Of a stretch of DNA of 14,321 nt, positions 1-7,868 are shown in pieces. Position 1 is the stretch's first letter; each line of letters begins with the position of its first letter. Made by a program: the position numbers and the translations under genes. Location: positions 1 to 14,321 of the forward strand of contig JAPYWO010000004.1 of assembly GCA_028276305.1 (NCBI GenBank), read 5' to 3'. The DNA comes from Candidatus Thermokryptus sp. (GTDB lineage: Bacteria > Bacteroidota > Ignavibacteria > Kryptoniales > Kryptoniaceae). The notes under the pieces are model-generated. The model ran no database searches and had not been told where the DNA came from. It saw only the letters and a list, made by a program, of their open reading frames with translations.

Positions 1-325
1 ATTGATCGTTGGATTTGGTGCTTTAATGGGGTTTGTTGGTATCGTTATGAGAATTTTTGAGAGAAATTTGAGGGAAATAAGCACGCTTGATGATTTTATT
101 TCTGTAGTTCTTGTTTCCATTTCTCTTGCCTTTATAGCGCTTGCTTTAATTGAGCCAGCTTTTAAGATACCGATGTATTTCACTTCTGCGATTATGTTAT
201 TTTACGCTCCGCTTGGAAAAATAAGGCATTGTCTTTATTTCTTCTTCTCAAGATTTTTCTTCGGTCTTCATCTTGGTAAAAGAGGAATCGTCCACAGATT
301 TACGGAGGTAAGCTATGGCAAATAA
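1..325 (+). CDS. NarI/DsrM-like membrane cytochrome b subunit, C-terminal part (5' end outside window)
   Basis: This is the C-terminal ~107 residues of an integral membrane protein. The reading frame is open to the left edge, so the TTG at position 2 is probably an internal codon. At least three hydrophobic segments are visible: one at the very start, one around 'VVLVSISLAFIALALI', and one covering 'MYFTSAIMLFY'. They are followed by 'PLGKIRHCLYFFFSRFFFG', which resembles the last membrane-edge segment of the nitrate reductase gamma/DsrM/HdrE family, where a histidine binds heme b. It ends in a basic tail. In this family the protein carries b-hemes and exchanges electrons with menaquinone. 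The next gene, an HdrD/DsrK-like Fe-S protein, is its usual partner and starts inside this gene's last codons (11-base overlap), which suggests translational coupling. The family call rests on the C-terminal motif and the partner; only part of the protein is visible. Confidence 0.72.
   Translation, partial: LIVGFGALMGFVGIVMRIFERNLREISTLDDFISVVLVSISLAFIALALIEPAFKIPMYFTSAIMLFYAPLGKIRHCLYFFFSRFFFGLHLGKRGIVHRFTEVSYGK
304..308 (+). promoter_or_regulatory. Strong Shine-Dalgarno (GGAGG) for the HdrD/DsrK-like gene
   Basis: GGAGG lies six bases before the ATG at 315, inside the last codons of the membrane cytochrome gene. It supports the 315 start and the 11-base overlap between the two genes. Confidence 0.75.
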
Positions 326-1604
326 TGGGACGCTTCAAAAAGCGATTGAGGTTCTTGAAAAACAATTAAATCAACCATTAAAAACAGCTCTTGAAGTTTG
401 CGCACGATGTGGAATTTGCGCTGAATCTTGTCATTATTATGTTTCTGAACCAAAAATTGAACATGTCCCCGCATATAGAGCTGAACAATTGAGGAAAATT
501 TATAGAAAGAAAAATAACTTCCTTGGCAAGTTTTTCCCGCGTTTGGTTGACGCTATTGACCTTGATGAGAAAGTTTTTGATAAGCTTGTTGAAATGGCTT
601 TCTCTGAGTGCACGCTATGCCGAAGGTGTACATTTAACTGTCCCCTTGGTGTTGATACACCTCTCGTTATGAGAACAATAAGGGCTATGGCTACAGCTAC
701 AGGAAAAGCCCCCGAGATATTGGTTATGCTTGCGGACGCAGCAATTGCAAAGGGTGAAAATCCCGAAATTTTTAAAGAACTATTTCTCCAACAAATTTCT
801 GAGCTTGAAAAAGAACTTCAGGAAATTACAGGAGACCCAAACGCTAAAATTCCAGTTGAGAAAGAAGGCGCGAAAATTTTATATGTCGCTTTGGCTGGTG
901 CCCATACAATTATACCGCCAGCGATTATCTTCAACGAGGTTAAAGAAGATTGGACATTGAGCTTATATGAAGCAGCAAATTATGGCGTTTTTCTTGGTGA
1001 TGTTGAAAGAGCAAAGAAGATTGCGAAACGAATAATTGATGAGGCTAAAAGATTAAAGGTTCAAGAAGTGGTTGTCGCTGAATGTGGACATGCATGTGCT
1101 GCTCTTGTTTGGGATGCACCGAATTGGTTCGGCGAGAGCTTCCCATTCAGGATTAGAAGTATAGTTGAATTGCTTGCTGAATATATCCAAAAAGGCATTT
1201 TAAAAGTTGAAAAAATCCATACTGAACCTATAACATATCACGACTCTTGTAATCTTGCGAGAACGGGTGGGATATTCAAAGAGCCGAGGTTTATTTTAAA
1301 CTCAGTCGCAAAAGATTTTAGAGATATGAATCCGAATGGAATTGAGAATTATTGCTGTGGCGGTGGAGGAGGTCTTGTAGCATTGCCAGAATATTATGAG
1401 AAGAGAATGAGAGCTGGCAAAGCGAAATCAGACCAAATAAAGAAAACAGGAGCAAAAATTGTAGCTGCAGCTTGTGAAAATTGTAAGCTTCAACTTGCTG
1501 ATTTGAATAATTATTACAATCTTGGCGTTGAAGTTAAGGGAGTTGTTGACCTCGTGGCTGAAGCAATTTTGAATAGAAAAAAATCAGTTACATCAGTTAA
1601 TTAA
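315..1604 (+). CDS. (Fe-S)-binding protein, HdrD/DsrK-like catalytic subunit
   Basis: This 429-residue protein has no signal peptide or membrane segment, so it is probably cytoplasmic and docked on the preceding membrane cytochrome b. The N-terminal third has two 4Fe-4S ferredoxin motifs: Cys29-x2-Cys32-x2-Cys35-x3-Cys39, and Cys99-x2-Cys102-x2-Cys105-x3-Cys109-Pro. The C-terminal part has one complete CCG (cysteine-rich) domain: Cys312, the Cys347-Cys348-Gly pair followed by a glycine run, and Cys387-x2-Cys390. In heterodisulfide reductase such a domain binds the unusual 4Fe-4S cluster that acts on a disulfide. A first CCG domain is present only in reduced form, with Cys257-x3-Cys261 ('AECGHACA') and no CCG motif. 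This pattern is typical of DsrK-like proteins of the DsrMK/Hme type. The electron partner and substrate cannot be read from sequence: a menaquinol-linked thiol/disulfide exchange or an electron-transfer role are both possible. The octaheme cytochrome downstream suggests the latter. Confidence 0.85.
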   Translation: MANNGTLQKAIEVLEKQLNQPLKTALEVCARCGICAESCHYYVSEPKIEHVPAYRAEQLRKIYRKKNNFLGKFFPRLVDAIDLDEKVFDKLVEMAFSECTLCRRCTFNCPLGVDTPLVMRTIRAMATATGKAPEILVMLADAAIAKGENPEIFKELFLQQISELEKELQEITGDPNAKIPVEKEGAKILYVALAGAHTIIPPAIIFNEVKEDWTLSLYEAANYGVFLGDVERAKKIAKRIIDEAKRLKVQEVVVAECGHACAALVWDAPNWFGESFPFRIRSIVELLAEYIQKGILKVEKIHTEPITYHDSCNLARTGGIFKEPRFILNSVAKDFRDMNPNGIENYCCGGGGGLVALPEYYEKRMRAGKAKSDQIKKTGAKIVAAACENCKLQLADLNNYYNLGVEVKGVVDLVAEAILNRKKSVTSVN

Positions 1605-1651
1605 AAGCACCTTAAAAAAATTAATTTGTCAAAATTAAAAAACAAAACCTT

Positions 1652-1656
1652 GGAGG
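1652..1656 (+). promoter_or_regulatory. Strong Shine-Dalgarno (GGAGG) deciding the cytochrome start
   Basis: GGAGG sits five bases before the ATG at 1662. It selects that ATG over the in-frame TTG at 1626, which would add 12 charged residues in front of an otherwise clean signal peptide. Confidence 0.8.
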
Positions 1657-1661
1657 TAGCC

Positions 1662-3041
1662 ATGAGGTTAAGGGCATTGTTTATCGTCTTACTCTCGTTG
1701 TTCGTTTATTCTCTTGTCTATTCTCAAGACCCAGGGAACTTCCCAACGAGCTTGCACGCAACAAGAGAAGGAAAACGCACCTGGTATAAGAAAGAAAACG
1801 TTGGCTTTGAAAACATCACTAATATCCCTGTTGAAAATGTTAATTGTCTGAAATGTCATCCTGGAACTAAAGCTGATGGAACTGCTATTGATCCAGCTAC
1901 TTACAACCCAGATTGTTATGATTGCCATAACTTTAGCACCGGAACCCAGGTACCAGATGATATTTGTTTGAAATGCCACAGCAGGCAAAAAAATGAAAAA
2001 ACACTTTATCCCGGGGTTGATGTTCATTTTGCAAAGGGATTCAAATGCATGACTTGCCACACTAAGAAGGAAATGCATGGGGACGGAACAAGATACAATT
2101 CATGGCTTGATCCTGGTGCAACTGAGGTTAAGTGTGAAAAATGCCATTCTCCTCTTGCGAGCAACACAGCTCATAACATTCATTCAGCAAAAGTCCATTG
2201 CACAGCTTGCCATGCGAAAACCGTCATTACATGCTATAATTGTCACTTTGAAAGCGAATTACAAGCGAAGATCAAAAGACCATATGGAGTTCTCCGTGAT
2301 TTCGTATTGCTTGTTAGAAGAATGCCAGATGATAAAGTTTATTCAGGAACTATTATGACGATTAAGTATCAAAATCAAACATTTGTGACGATAGCACCGT
2401 ATAGGTCACACATTATCATGCCAAAGGATTCAACTCGCAAGTGCTCCGAATGCCACAATAATGCAAATGTTCAAACTTATAATCAAACAGGTCAAATTTA
2501 TGTTGTAAAGTGGGATACCACTCAAAAGAAACTGATCAATACCAAAGGTGTAATTCCTGTTCCACCGAATTGGAAAACAGCGCTGAAGTTTGACTTTGTT
2601 GATTACACAGGAAGAGTTGATTCAGCTACTACTGACCCGACAAAGTGGGTATTCCTTAAGTCAGGTGCTGACTTAATGCAAGAACTATCTACTTATGTGG
2701 CGCCTCTTACATCAGAACAAATGGCGAAGTTGTCAATGCAGGTAAGCGTTAAAGATGGAAATTCGCTGATACCGACTGAATTTAACTTGATGCAAAACTA
2801 TCCAAATCCATTCAACCCGACAACGACGATTGAATTCCATCTTCCAAAGGCGACAAATGTAACGATTAAAGTTTACAACTCCATTGGTGTTGAAGTGAAA
2901 ACGCTCGTCAATGATAAGAGATACGAAGCGGGGATTCACAGAATAACTTTTGATGCCGAAAATCTCCCGAGCGGAGTTTATATCTACAAGATGATAACAC
3001 CTGAGTTCTCTGCCTCAAAGAAAATGGTTTTGCTGAAGTAA
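1662..3041 (+). CDS. Secreted octaheme cytochrome c with C-terminal T9SS sorting domain
   Basis: This 459-residue protein starts with a classic Sec signal peptide ('MRLRALFIVLLSLFVYSLVYS', cleavage probably before Gln22). Eight CxxCH heme c motifs follow, at Cys62, 85, 102, 129, 158, 180, 191 and 261. Seven are packed into about 135 residues; the eighth stands apart after a 65-residue gap. Several extra histidines near the motifs (for example 'HNIHSAKVH' before the sixth) could be the second axial ligands. Residues ~270-370 have no recognised domain. From about Glu373 to the end is a T9SS type A sorting domain: 'FNLMQNYPNPFNP', a beta-rich stretch with 'VYNSIGVEVKTLV', 'LPSGVYIYKM', and a final 'KKMVLLK'. 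Heme would be attached in the periplasm before T9SS exports the protein, so the mature form should be extracellular or surface-anchored. It follows an HdrD/DsrK-like gene by 57 bases and precedes a terminator, so it is the last gene of the redox module. Electron transfer across or at the outer membrane is the likely role (inference). It is not an HAO or tetrathionate-reductase octaheme protein, as no CxxCK site is present. Confidence 0.9.
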   Translation: MRLRALFIVLLSLFVYSLVYSQDPGNFPTSLHATREGKRTWYKKENVGFENITNIPVENVNCLKCHPGTKADGTAIDPATYNPDCYDCHNFSTGTQVPDDICLKCHSRQKNEKTLYPGVDVHFAKGFKCMTCHTKKEMHGDGTRYNSWLDPGATEVKCEKCHSPLASNTAHNIHSAKVHCTACHAKTVITCYNCHFESELQAKIKRPYGVLRDFVLLVRRMPDDKVYSGTIMTIKYQNQTFVTIAPYRSHIIMPKDSTRKCSECHNNANVQTYNQTGQIYVVKWDTTQKKLINTKGVIPVPPNWKTALKFDFVDYTGRVDSATTDPTKWVFLKSGADLMQELSTYVAPLTSEQMAKLSMQVSVKDGNSLIPTEFNLMQNYPNPFNPTTTIEFHLPKATNVTIKVYNSIGVEVKTLVNDKRYEAGIHRITFDAENLPSGVYIYKMITPEFSASKKMVLLK

Positions 3042-3068
3042 ATTTCTAATTTAACTTGTTTTACTACC

Positions 3069-3096
3069 AGCGGAGGCACTTGCCTCCGCTTTTTTA
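3069..3096 (+). terminator. Intrinsic terminator after the cytochrome gene
   Basis: The 9-bp perfect stem AGCGGAGGC (3069-3077) and GCCTCCGCT (3082-3090) encloses an ACTT loop and runs straight into a T-rich tract from 3090. It lies 28 bases after the cytochrome stop codon and separates the redox module from the glycan operon. It is the only clear terminator in the window. Confidence 0.92.
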
Positions 3097-3147
3097 TTTT
3101 TAAGCGAAAATTTTTATTTTTTAACAAAAATTAAATCATCCACCTCT

Positions 3148-5712
3148 ATGGCTGAAAAGAAAAAGACAGGAAAACAAAAAGACAAAATTGCAAGTTCTAA
3201 TGAATTAATCCCCGAAAGATATCATTCTGTGGTTTACATTTTGTTAATCGTATTCGCTTTTCTCCTTTTCTTTAATGAGGCACTTTTAAAGGGTAAGGTT
3301 TTTGTCTCTGGTGATGTAATTGCATACAAAAGTTGGACAGCTTTGATTGAAGATGCGAAAGTTCAAGGCGTTCCACTTCTTTGGAATCCTTATATCTTTT
3401 GTGGAATGCCTGCCTATGCAAGTTTAACCGTCGGACCTGAACGACCATTTGACCTGTTGGGTGTAACGCGCGATTTTATTTTAAATTTGATTTTCAAAAT
3501 CATACCGAATCGTGATGTGTTTGAATATGTTGTATATTTGATCCTTATGTCAATTGGGGCTTACATTCTATCACGAAGGAAGGGAATGGAAAAATTCATA
3601 TCTTTCGTAGTTGCCTTTTCAATGTCCTTTTCAACTTTTTTCATCGTTTGGGTTACCGTTGGACATTTTACAAAGATTGTTACAATGTCAATTCTCCCTT
3701 ATGTTTTGCTTTTGATAGATGAGCTAATGCAAAGGTTTAGATTAATTTATTTCGTTTTGCTCATAATCGCTCTTTGGTTCATCTCCGCAGCGTCACACAT
3801 TCAAATGATGTTTTATGTCTATCTTGCTGTTGCGCTTTATTATCTCGTTTATTTCATTCATAAAATTTACCATAAAGAAAATCTCATCGGTTTAATTCGT
3901 TCTGGATTGCTTTTCTCACTTGCAACTCTTCTCGTTTTCGGAATTTTCCTTGATAAATATCTCCCCGTTTGGGAATATAGCCATTATTCAATTAGAGGAC
4001 AACCTCCACTGATTGAAAAAGTGACAGCACAGTCAAATGAAAACCAAAAACAAAAAACATCGGGGCTTGACTATGACTATGCTACTCAATGGTCTTTTAG
4101 CCCTGGCGAAATTTTAACTTTCTTTGTGCCATCAATTTATGGATTCGGATGGAGAAATTATAACGGAGTTTTAACGGGAGGGGAAACAGTAAGGATTAAC
4201 ACTTATTTCGGTCCTATGCCTTTCACTGATGCTCCAAACTACTTGGGAGCTGTCATACTTTTGCTCGCTATCATTGGGATTTTTTTAAATTTCAAAGAAA
4301 ATGTATTCGTCAAATTTCTCACATTGCTTATCATCCTGTCATTGTTTATATCGTTCGGCAAAGAGTTTCCACTTGTATATGATATTTTCTTCAACTATGT
4401 CCCATACTTTAACCGATTTAGAGTTCCAAGTATGATTCTATCCCTTGTGATGTTTGCTGTTCCGTTACTTGCTGGTTTTGGTTTATCTTCAATTGTGAAG
4501 TTTTATCGCACCGGTGCGAGTGAAAAAATAAAAAACACATTCAGAAACTTAGCTATCGCTTCGGGTCTTTTATTAGTGATAACGATCATCTTCCCAGGCT
4601 TCGTCTCGGAAATTTACAGATCAATTTTTGCCGATAATCAAGCCATCGCTCTTGTTGTGAGAAATAATTTTGGATTTGTAAACCAGGAAATTTTTAACAG
4701 AGTTTATCCCCATATTTATCAATTTATATTTGATAATTTCTTGAAAGATTTGAGAATTTTTCTCCTCCTCGCATTGGTTTTATTTGGTGCAGTTTACCTT
4801 TATCACTCAAAAATTTTGAAGCAAAATATATTTAACCTTGCCATTGCTTTATTGGTGATATTTGACCTTTGGCGTGTTGACTCGCTTACATTGCACTATT
4901 CCGATAAAGAAGAAATTCAATCAATCCTTAATCCCCCAGATTATGTTCAATATATCAAGCAAGATACGACTTTATATCGTGTTCTTGAGCTTAGTTCTGG
5001 ACAACCTGTTATGTCAAATCACCTTGCGATTTACCGACTTCAAAATGTTTACGGCTATCAAGGCGCTAAAATGAGAGCGTATCAAGACCTTATTGAGATA
5101 GCGGGGATAACAAACCCATTTGTGCTTAACATTTTAAATGCGAAGTATGTGATAACTGATAATGTTGATTCAACCTTTGGAAATCTTGTTTTTAACGGGA
5201 CGAAAAAAGTTCTCTTTAATAAAAGTTATCTCCCGCGGGCTTTCTTTGTGAACCGTTATGAAGTTGCACAGCCAATCCAAATTTTAAACAAGATGAAAAA
5301 CGCCGAGTTCAACCCAATTGATGTCCTTTTCCTTGAAGACACATTGAAAGTTAAAATTGATCCACCAACACAAGACGCTTTTGTTAAGATACTTGAGTAT
5401 CAAATTCAAAAGGTAAAAATGAAGGCAAAAGCTACTGGAAACAATCTTCTCTTTATGAGTGATACTTGGTATCCCAAATGGAAGTGCTTTATTGATGGGA
5501 AGGAAGTTCCAATTTTAAAGGCAAATTATGTGTTTCGCGCTGTTGTAGTTCCGGAAGGTGAACATGAGATTTTGTTCGTTTATAAAGATGACAAGTTTGA
5601 ACTTGGAAGCAGAGTGAGTTTAGGTATCAATATTTTAGTTTTGATTTTGCTTATCGTGTCAATCGCTCCAGATGTTAAAAAAATGATTGAAAAAAGCAAG
5701 AACTCAAAATGA
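3148..5712 (+). CDS. YfhO-family polytopic membrane protein (GT-C-like)
   Basis: This 854-residue integral membrane protein has a short basic cytoplasmic N-terminus (MAEKKKTGKQKDK), a first membrane helix at about residues 28-42, then roughly a dozen hydrophobic segments. A large hydrophilic C-terminal domain follows (about 590-810), and a last helix around 820-842 with a basic tail. After the first helix comes 'GKVFVSGDVIAY', with Asp56 in the place where GT-C type enzymes usually have an acidic catalytic or metal residue. 'LWNPYIFCGMPAY' follows shortly after. The C-terminal 'DTWYPKWKCFIDGKEVPI' and 'VVVPEGEHEILFVY' are typical of the YfhO family. Family members are linked to glycosylation of surface polymers with lipid-carried sugars; the exact donor and acceptor here are unknown. 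It is the first gene after the terminator, and its stop overlaps the next start (ATGA). No clear Shine-Dalgarno precedes the ATG. Confidence 0.85.
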   Translation: MAEKKKTGKQKDKIASSNELIPERYHSVVYILLIVFAFLLFFNEALLKGKVFVSGDVIAYKSWTALIEDAKVQGVPLLWNPYIFCGMPAYASLTVGPERPFDLLGVTRDFILNLIFKIIPNRDVFEYVVYLILMSIGAYILSRRKGMEKFISFVVAFSMSFSTFFIVWVTVGHFTKIVTMSILPYVLLLIDELMQRFRLIYFVLLIIALWFISAASHIQMMFYVYLAVALYYLVYFIHKIYHKENLIGLIRSGLLFSLATLLVFGIFLDKYLPVWEYSHYSIRGQPPLIEKVTAQSNENQKQKTSGLDYDYATQWSFSPGEILTFFVPSIYGFGWRNYNGVLTGGETVRINTYFGPMPFTDAPNYLGAVILLLAIIGIFLNFKENVFVKFLTLLIILSLFISFGKEFPLVYDIFFNYVPYFNRFRVPSMILSLVMFAVPLLAGFGLSSIVKFYRTGASEKIKNTFRNLAIASGLLLVITIIFPGFVSEIYRSIFADNQAIALVVRNNFGFVNQEIFNRVYPHIYQFIFDNFLKDLRIFLLLALVLFGAVYLYHSKILKQNIFNLAIALLVIFDLWRVDSLTLHYSDKEEIQSILNPPDYVQYIKQDTTLYRVLELSSGQPVMSNHLAIYRLQNVYGYQGAKMRAYQDLIEIAGITNPFVLNILNAKYVITDNVDSTFGNLVFNGTKKVLFNKSYLPRAFFVNRYEVAQPIQILNKMKNAEFNPIDVLFLEDTLKVKIDPPTQDAFVKILEYQIQKVKMKAKATGNNLLFMSDTWYPKWKCFIDGKEVPILKANYVFRAVVVPEGEHEILFVYKDDKFELGSRVSLGINILVLILLIVSIAPDVKKMIEKSKNSK

Positions 5713-6911
5713 AGATTTTAATCTTGGCTCATAAGATGCCTTATCCTCCAAGGGATGGTGGAAGCATTGTAACTCTAAATTATGCAAAAGCATTTGCTAA
5801 ACTTGGGCACGATGTGACAGTTCTTGCAATGCAAACTTACAAACGAAAATTTAACATTGAAGATATACCTTGTGAATTAAAGAAAATGATAACTTTTTAC
5901 ACCGAATATGTTGATACGAAAATCAAACCACTTCATCTTTTTGTAAATCTTTTCAGCGATAAATCTTATCACATTTGGAGATATGGCTCGTCAAAAAATT
6001 TTGCGAAGAAGTTGGTTGAAATTCTAAAAAATGGAAATTTTGACATCGTTCAACTTGAAGGTTTATATCTTGATCCTTATCTTGAGTTGATAAGAGAGAA
6101 CTCAAATTCAAAGGTCATTATGCGTGCGCACAATGTTGAGTTTGAAATACTTGAAAGATACGCAGAGTTTGAAAAATCGCCATTGAGGAAAACTTGGCTT
6201 AAACTTCAAGCGCAAAGATTGAAAAAGTATGAGTTAAGTAGGTTAAAACTTTATGATGCGATTGTTCCAATTTCAAACAAAGACGCGGAAAAACTTTCCC
6301 AAAGCGATGTTCCTTTGTTCGTTTCCGATGGCGTGATTGATATGAGTGAACAACTCGTTGAAACCTCAACTGTTGAATTTCCTTCGCTTTTTTACATTGG
6401 GGCTCTTGATTGGTTCCCAAATCAGCAAGGACTTGAATGGTTTTTTGAAAATGTTTGGAACGAGATAATTTTAAAAAAGCCGGACTTGAAATTTTATCTA
6501 GCAGGTAGAAACCCAGATGCCTGGGATTTTATAAAGAGGAAGAAATTGAAAAATGTCATAACCCTTGGTGAAGTTGACGACGCTTATGAATTTATGAAAT
6601 CAAAATCTATAATGATCGTACCACTCTTTGCCGGAAGCGGTATAAGGGTGAAGATAATTGAAGCAATGGCGCTTGGAAAAGTTGTAATATCAACGAGAAT
6701 AGGTGCGGAAGGGATTGATTATATAGATGGCGAGAATATTTTAATAGCTGACACGAAGGAGGAATTCATTGAAAAGATTTTGAAGTGCGTTGGCGATTTT
6801 GAGCTTTGTAGTAAAATCGGTATGGAAGCCCGCAAGCTTGCGATGGAAAAATACGATGTAAATGAAAAAGCAAGAAAATTGATTGAGTTTTACGAGAGGA
6901 TAAGAAAGTAG
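5709..6911 (+). CDS. Glycosyltransferase family 4 (GT-B fold)
   Basis: This is a 400-residue soluble or peripheral glycosyltransferase of the normal GT4 length. The N-terminal Rossmann half opens with 'MKILILAHKMPYPPRDGGSI', the glycine-rich acceptor-side loop, and contains 'MRAHNVEFEILERY'. The C-terminal donor-binding half has 'FYIGALDWFPNQQGLEWF' and 'GSGIRVKIIEAMALGK', with Glu318 in the position of the GT4 nucleotide-sugar-binding glutamate. The 'RAHNVE' and 'GALDW.PN' wording is like the sugar transferases associated with exosortase/EPS clusters (the Stp1-like group). The sugar and linkage cannot be predicted. Its start codon overlaps the yfhO-like stop by four bases (ATGA), which indicates coupled translation in a glycan operon. 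Confidence 0.88.
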   Translation: MKILILAHKMPYPPRDGGSIVTLNYAKAFAKLGHDVTVLAMQTYKRKFNIEDIPCELKKMITFYTEYVDTKIKPLHLFVNLFSDKSYHIWRYGSSKNFAKKLVEILKNGNFDIVQLEGLYLDPYLELIRENSNSKVIMRAHNVEFEILERYAEFEKSPLRKTWLKLQAQRLKKYELSRLKLYDAIVPISNKDAEKLSQSDVPLFVSDGVIDMSEQLVETSTVEFPSLFYIGALDWFPNQQGLEWFFENVWNEIILKKPDLKFYLAGRNPDAWDFIKRKKLKNVITLGEVDDAYEFMKSKSIMIVPLFAGSGIRVKIIEAMALGKVVISTRIGAEGIDYIDGENILIADTKEEFIEKILKCVGDFELCSKIGMEARKLAMEKYDVNEKARKLIEFYERIRK

Positions 6912-6925
6912 TCCTTTGTAAAAGT

Positions 6926-7867
6926 ATGAATAAACCAATTGTTTCGGTTATAATTCCAACTTATAATCGTAAAGATTTATTGGAAAGAGCAATAAAAAGC
7001 GTTTTTTCACAAACATTTCAGGATTGGGAACTAATCATTGTTGATGATGGCTCAACCGATGAGACAAGAGATTTGGTTGAGAATTTCCAAAGAGTTGACC
7101 CGAGAATTAAATATATTTGGCAAAACAACTCAGGGGCTCCAGCGAAGCCAAGAAATGTTGGCATATTAAATTCTTCCGGTGAATACATTGCTTTTCTTGA
7201 TCACGATGATGAATGGCTTCAAACTAAATTAGAGAAGCAATTAATAATGCTAGAAAGTTTGCCAGAAGTTGCATTTGTAGCCTGTAATGTCATAGTATTA
7301 TCACCTAAGAAAAATGAATTTATCGTCTCTCCAAAATATAAGGGTGAAAAATTTGTAAAAAAGATACTTGAAAAAAATTTAATTTTAACTGCCAGTTCTG
7401 TTGTTATTAAAAGATGGGTTTTTGAGAAGGTTGGTTTGTTTGATGAAAACTTTAAGTTTGCTGATGACTGGGATATGTGGGTGAGAATTGCTTTAAAGTA
7501 TAATTTTGATTTTGTTGATAAGCCATTGGTTAAATATTACTGGCACGGTGAAAATAGAATGATAAGAACAAAAATAGGCGAGAGAATACGCGACTATGAA
7601 TATTTTGTTTATAAACATTGGTCAATTTTAGAAAAATTTCCAAAAGCATTTGATGTGAATCTCAGGTATCTCGGATTATTGAATATGCAATGTGGAAATG
7701 TTGAAAAAGCACGTCATTATTTTAAAATCGTCTTGACAAAATACCCTTGGTCTTTGAGAACCTTAGTTAATTTAGTTCTTTCTTACATCGGTAAAGATTT
7801 GTATGATTTTGCATTGAATTTTAAGAGAAAAGTTGAAAATTTCATTAATAAAGATAAATTGACATAA
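6926..7867 (+). CDS. Glycosyltransferase family 2 (GT-A fold)
   Basis: This 313-residue enzyme opens with the hallmark 'VSVIIPTYNRKDLLERAI'. It has the nucleotide-binding acidic pair Asp40-Asp41 ('VDDGSTDET') and a DxD-type metal/sugar-nucleotide motif, Asp92-His-Asp94 ('FLDHDDEW'). The segment 'FADDWDMWVRIAL' (Asp180, Asp181 and Asp183) matches the catalytic-base region of GT2 inverting enzymes. The last ~80 residues ('LGLLNMQCGNVEKARHYF') look like a TPR-type helical tail, seen in some family members. There is no membrane segment. It should transfer one sugar from a nucleotide donor to a lipid-linked or surface glycan. It lies 14 bases after the first GT4 gene and two bases before the next one. 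Confidence 0.9.
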   Translation: MNKPIVSVIIPTYNRKDLLERAIKSVFSQTFQDWELIIVDDGSTDETRDLVENFQRVDPRIKYIWQNNSGAPAKPRNVGILNSSGEYIAFLDHDDEWLQTKLEKQLIMLESLPEVAFVACNVIVLSPKKNEFIVSPKYKGEKFVKKILEKNLILTASSVVIKRWVFEKVGLFDENFKFADDWDMWVRIALKYNFDFVDKPLVKYYWHGENRMIRTKIGERIRDYEYFVYKHWSILEKFPKAFDVNLRYLGLLNMQCGNVEKARHYFKIVLTKYPWSLRTLVNLVLSYIGKDLYDFALNFKRKVENFINKDKLT

Positions 7868-7868
7868 G

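Noticed and set aside
1626..1661. TTG at 1626 as start of the cytochrome gene
   Set aside because: It would put 12 mostly polar residues before a clean signal peptide, and the GGAGG at 1652-1656 clearly serves the ATG at 1662.
1689..2078. Minus-strand and alternate-frame open frames, such as 1689-2078 on the minus strand and 2077-2358 on the plus strand
   Set aside because: They lie inside the octaheme cytochrome gene, whose heme motifs are in the other frame; their translations show no domain.
1662..3041. Octaheme cytochrome as hydroxylamine oxidoreductase or octaheme tetrathionate reductase
   Set aside because: There is no CxxCK active-site motif, the heme spacing is different, and the chain ends in a T9SS sorting domain.
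3097..3147. Promoter for the yfhO-like operon after the terminator
   Set aside because: A promoter must exist nearby, but the A/T-rich sequence gives several weak candidates and none stands out.
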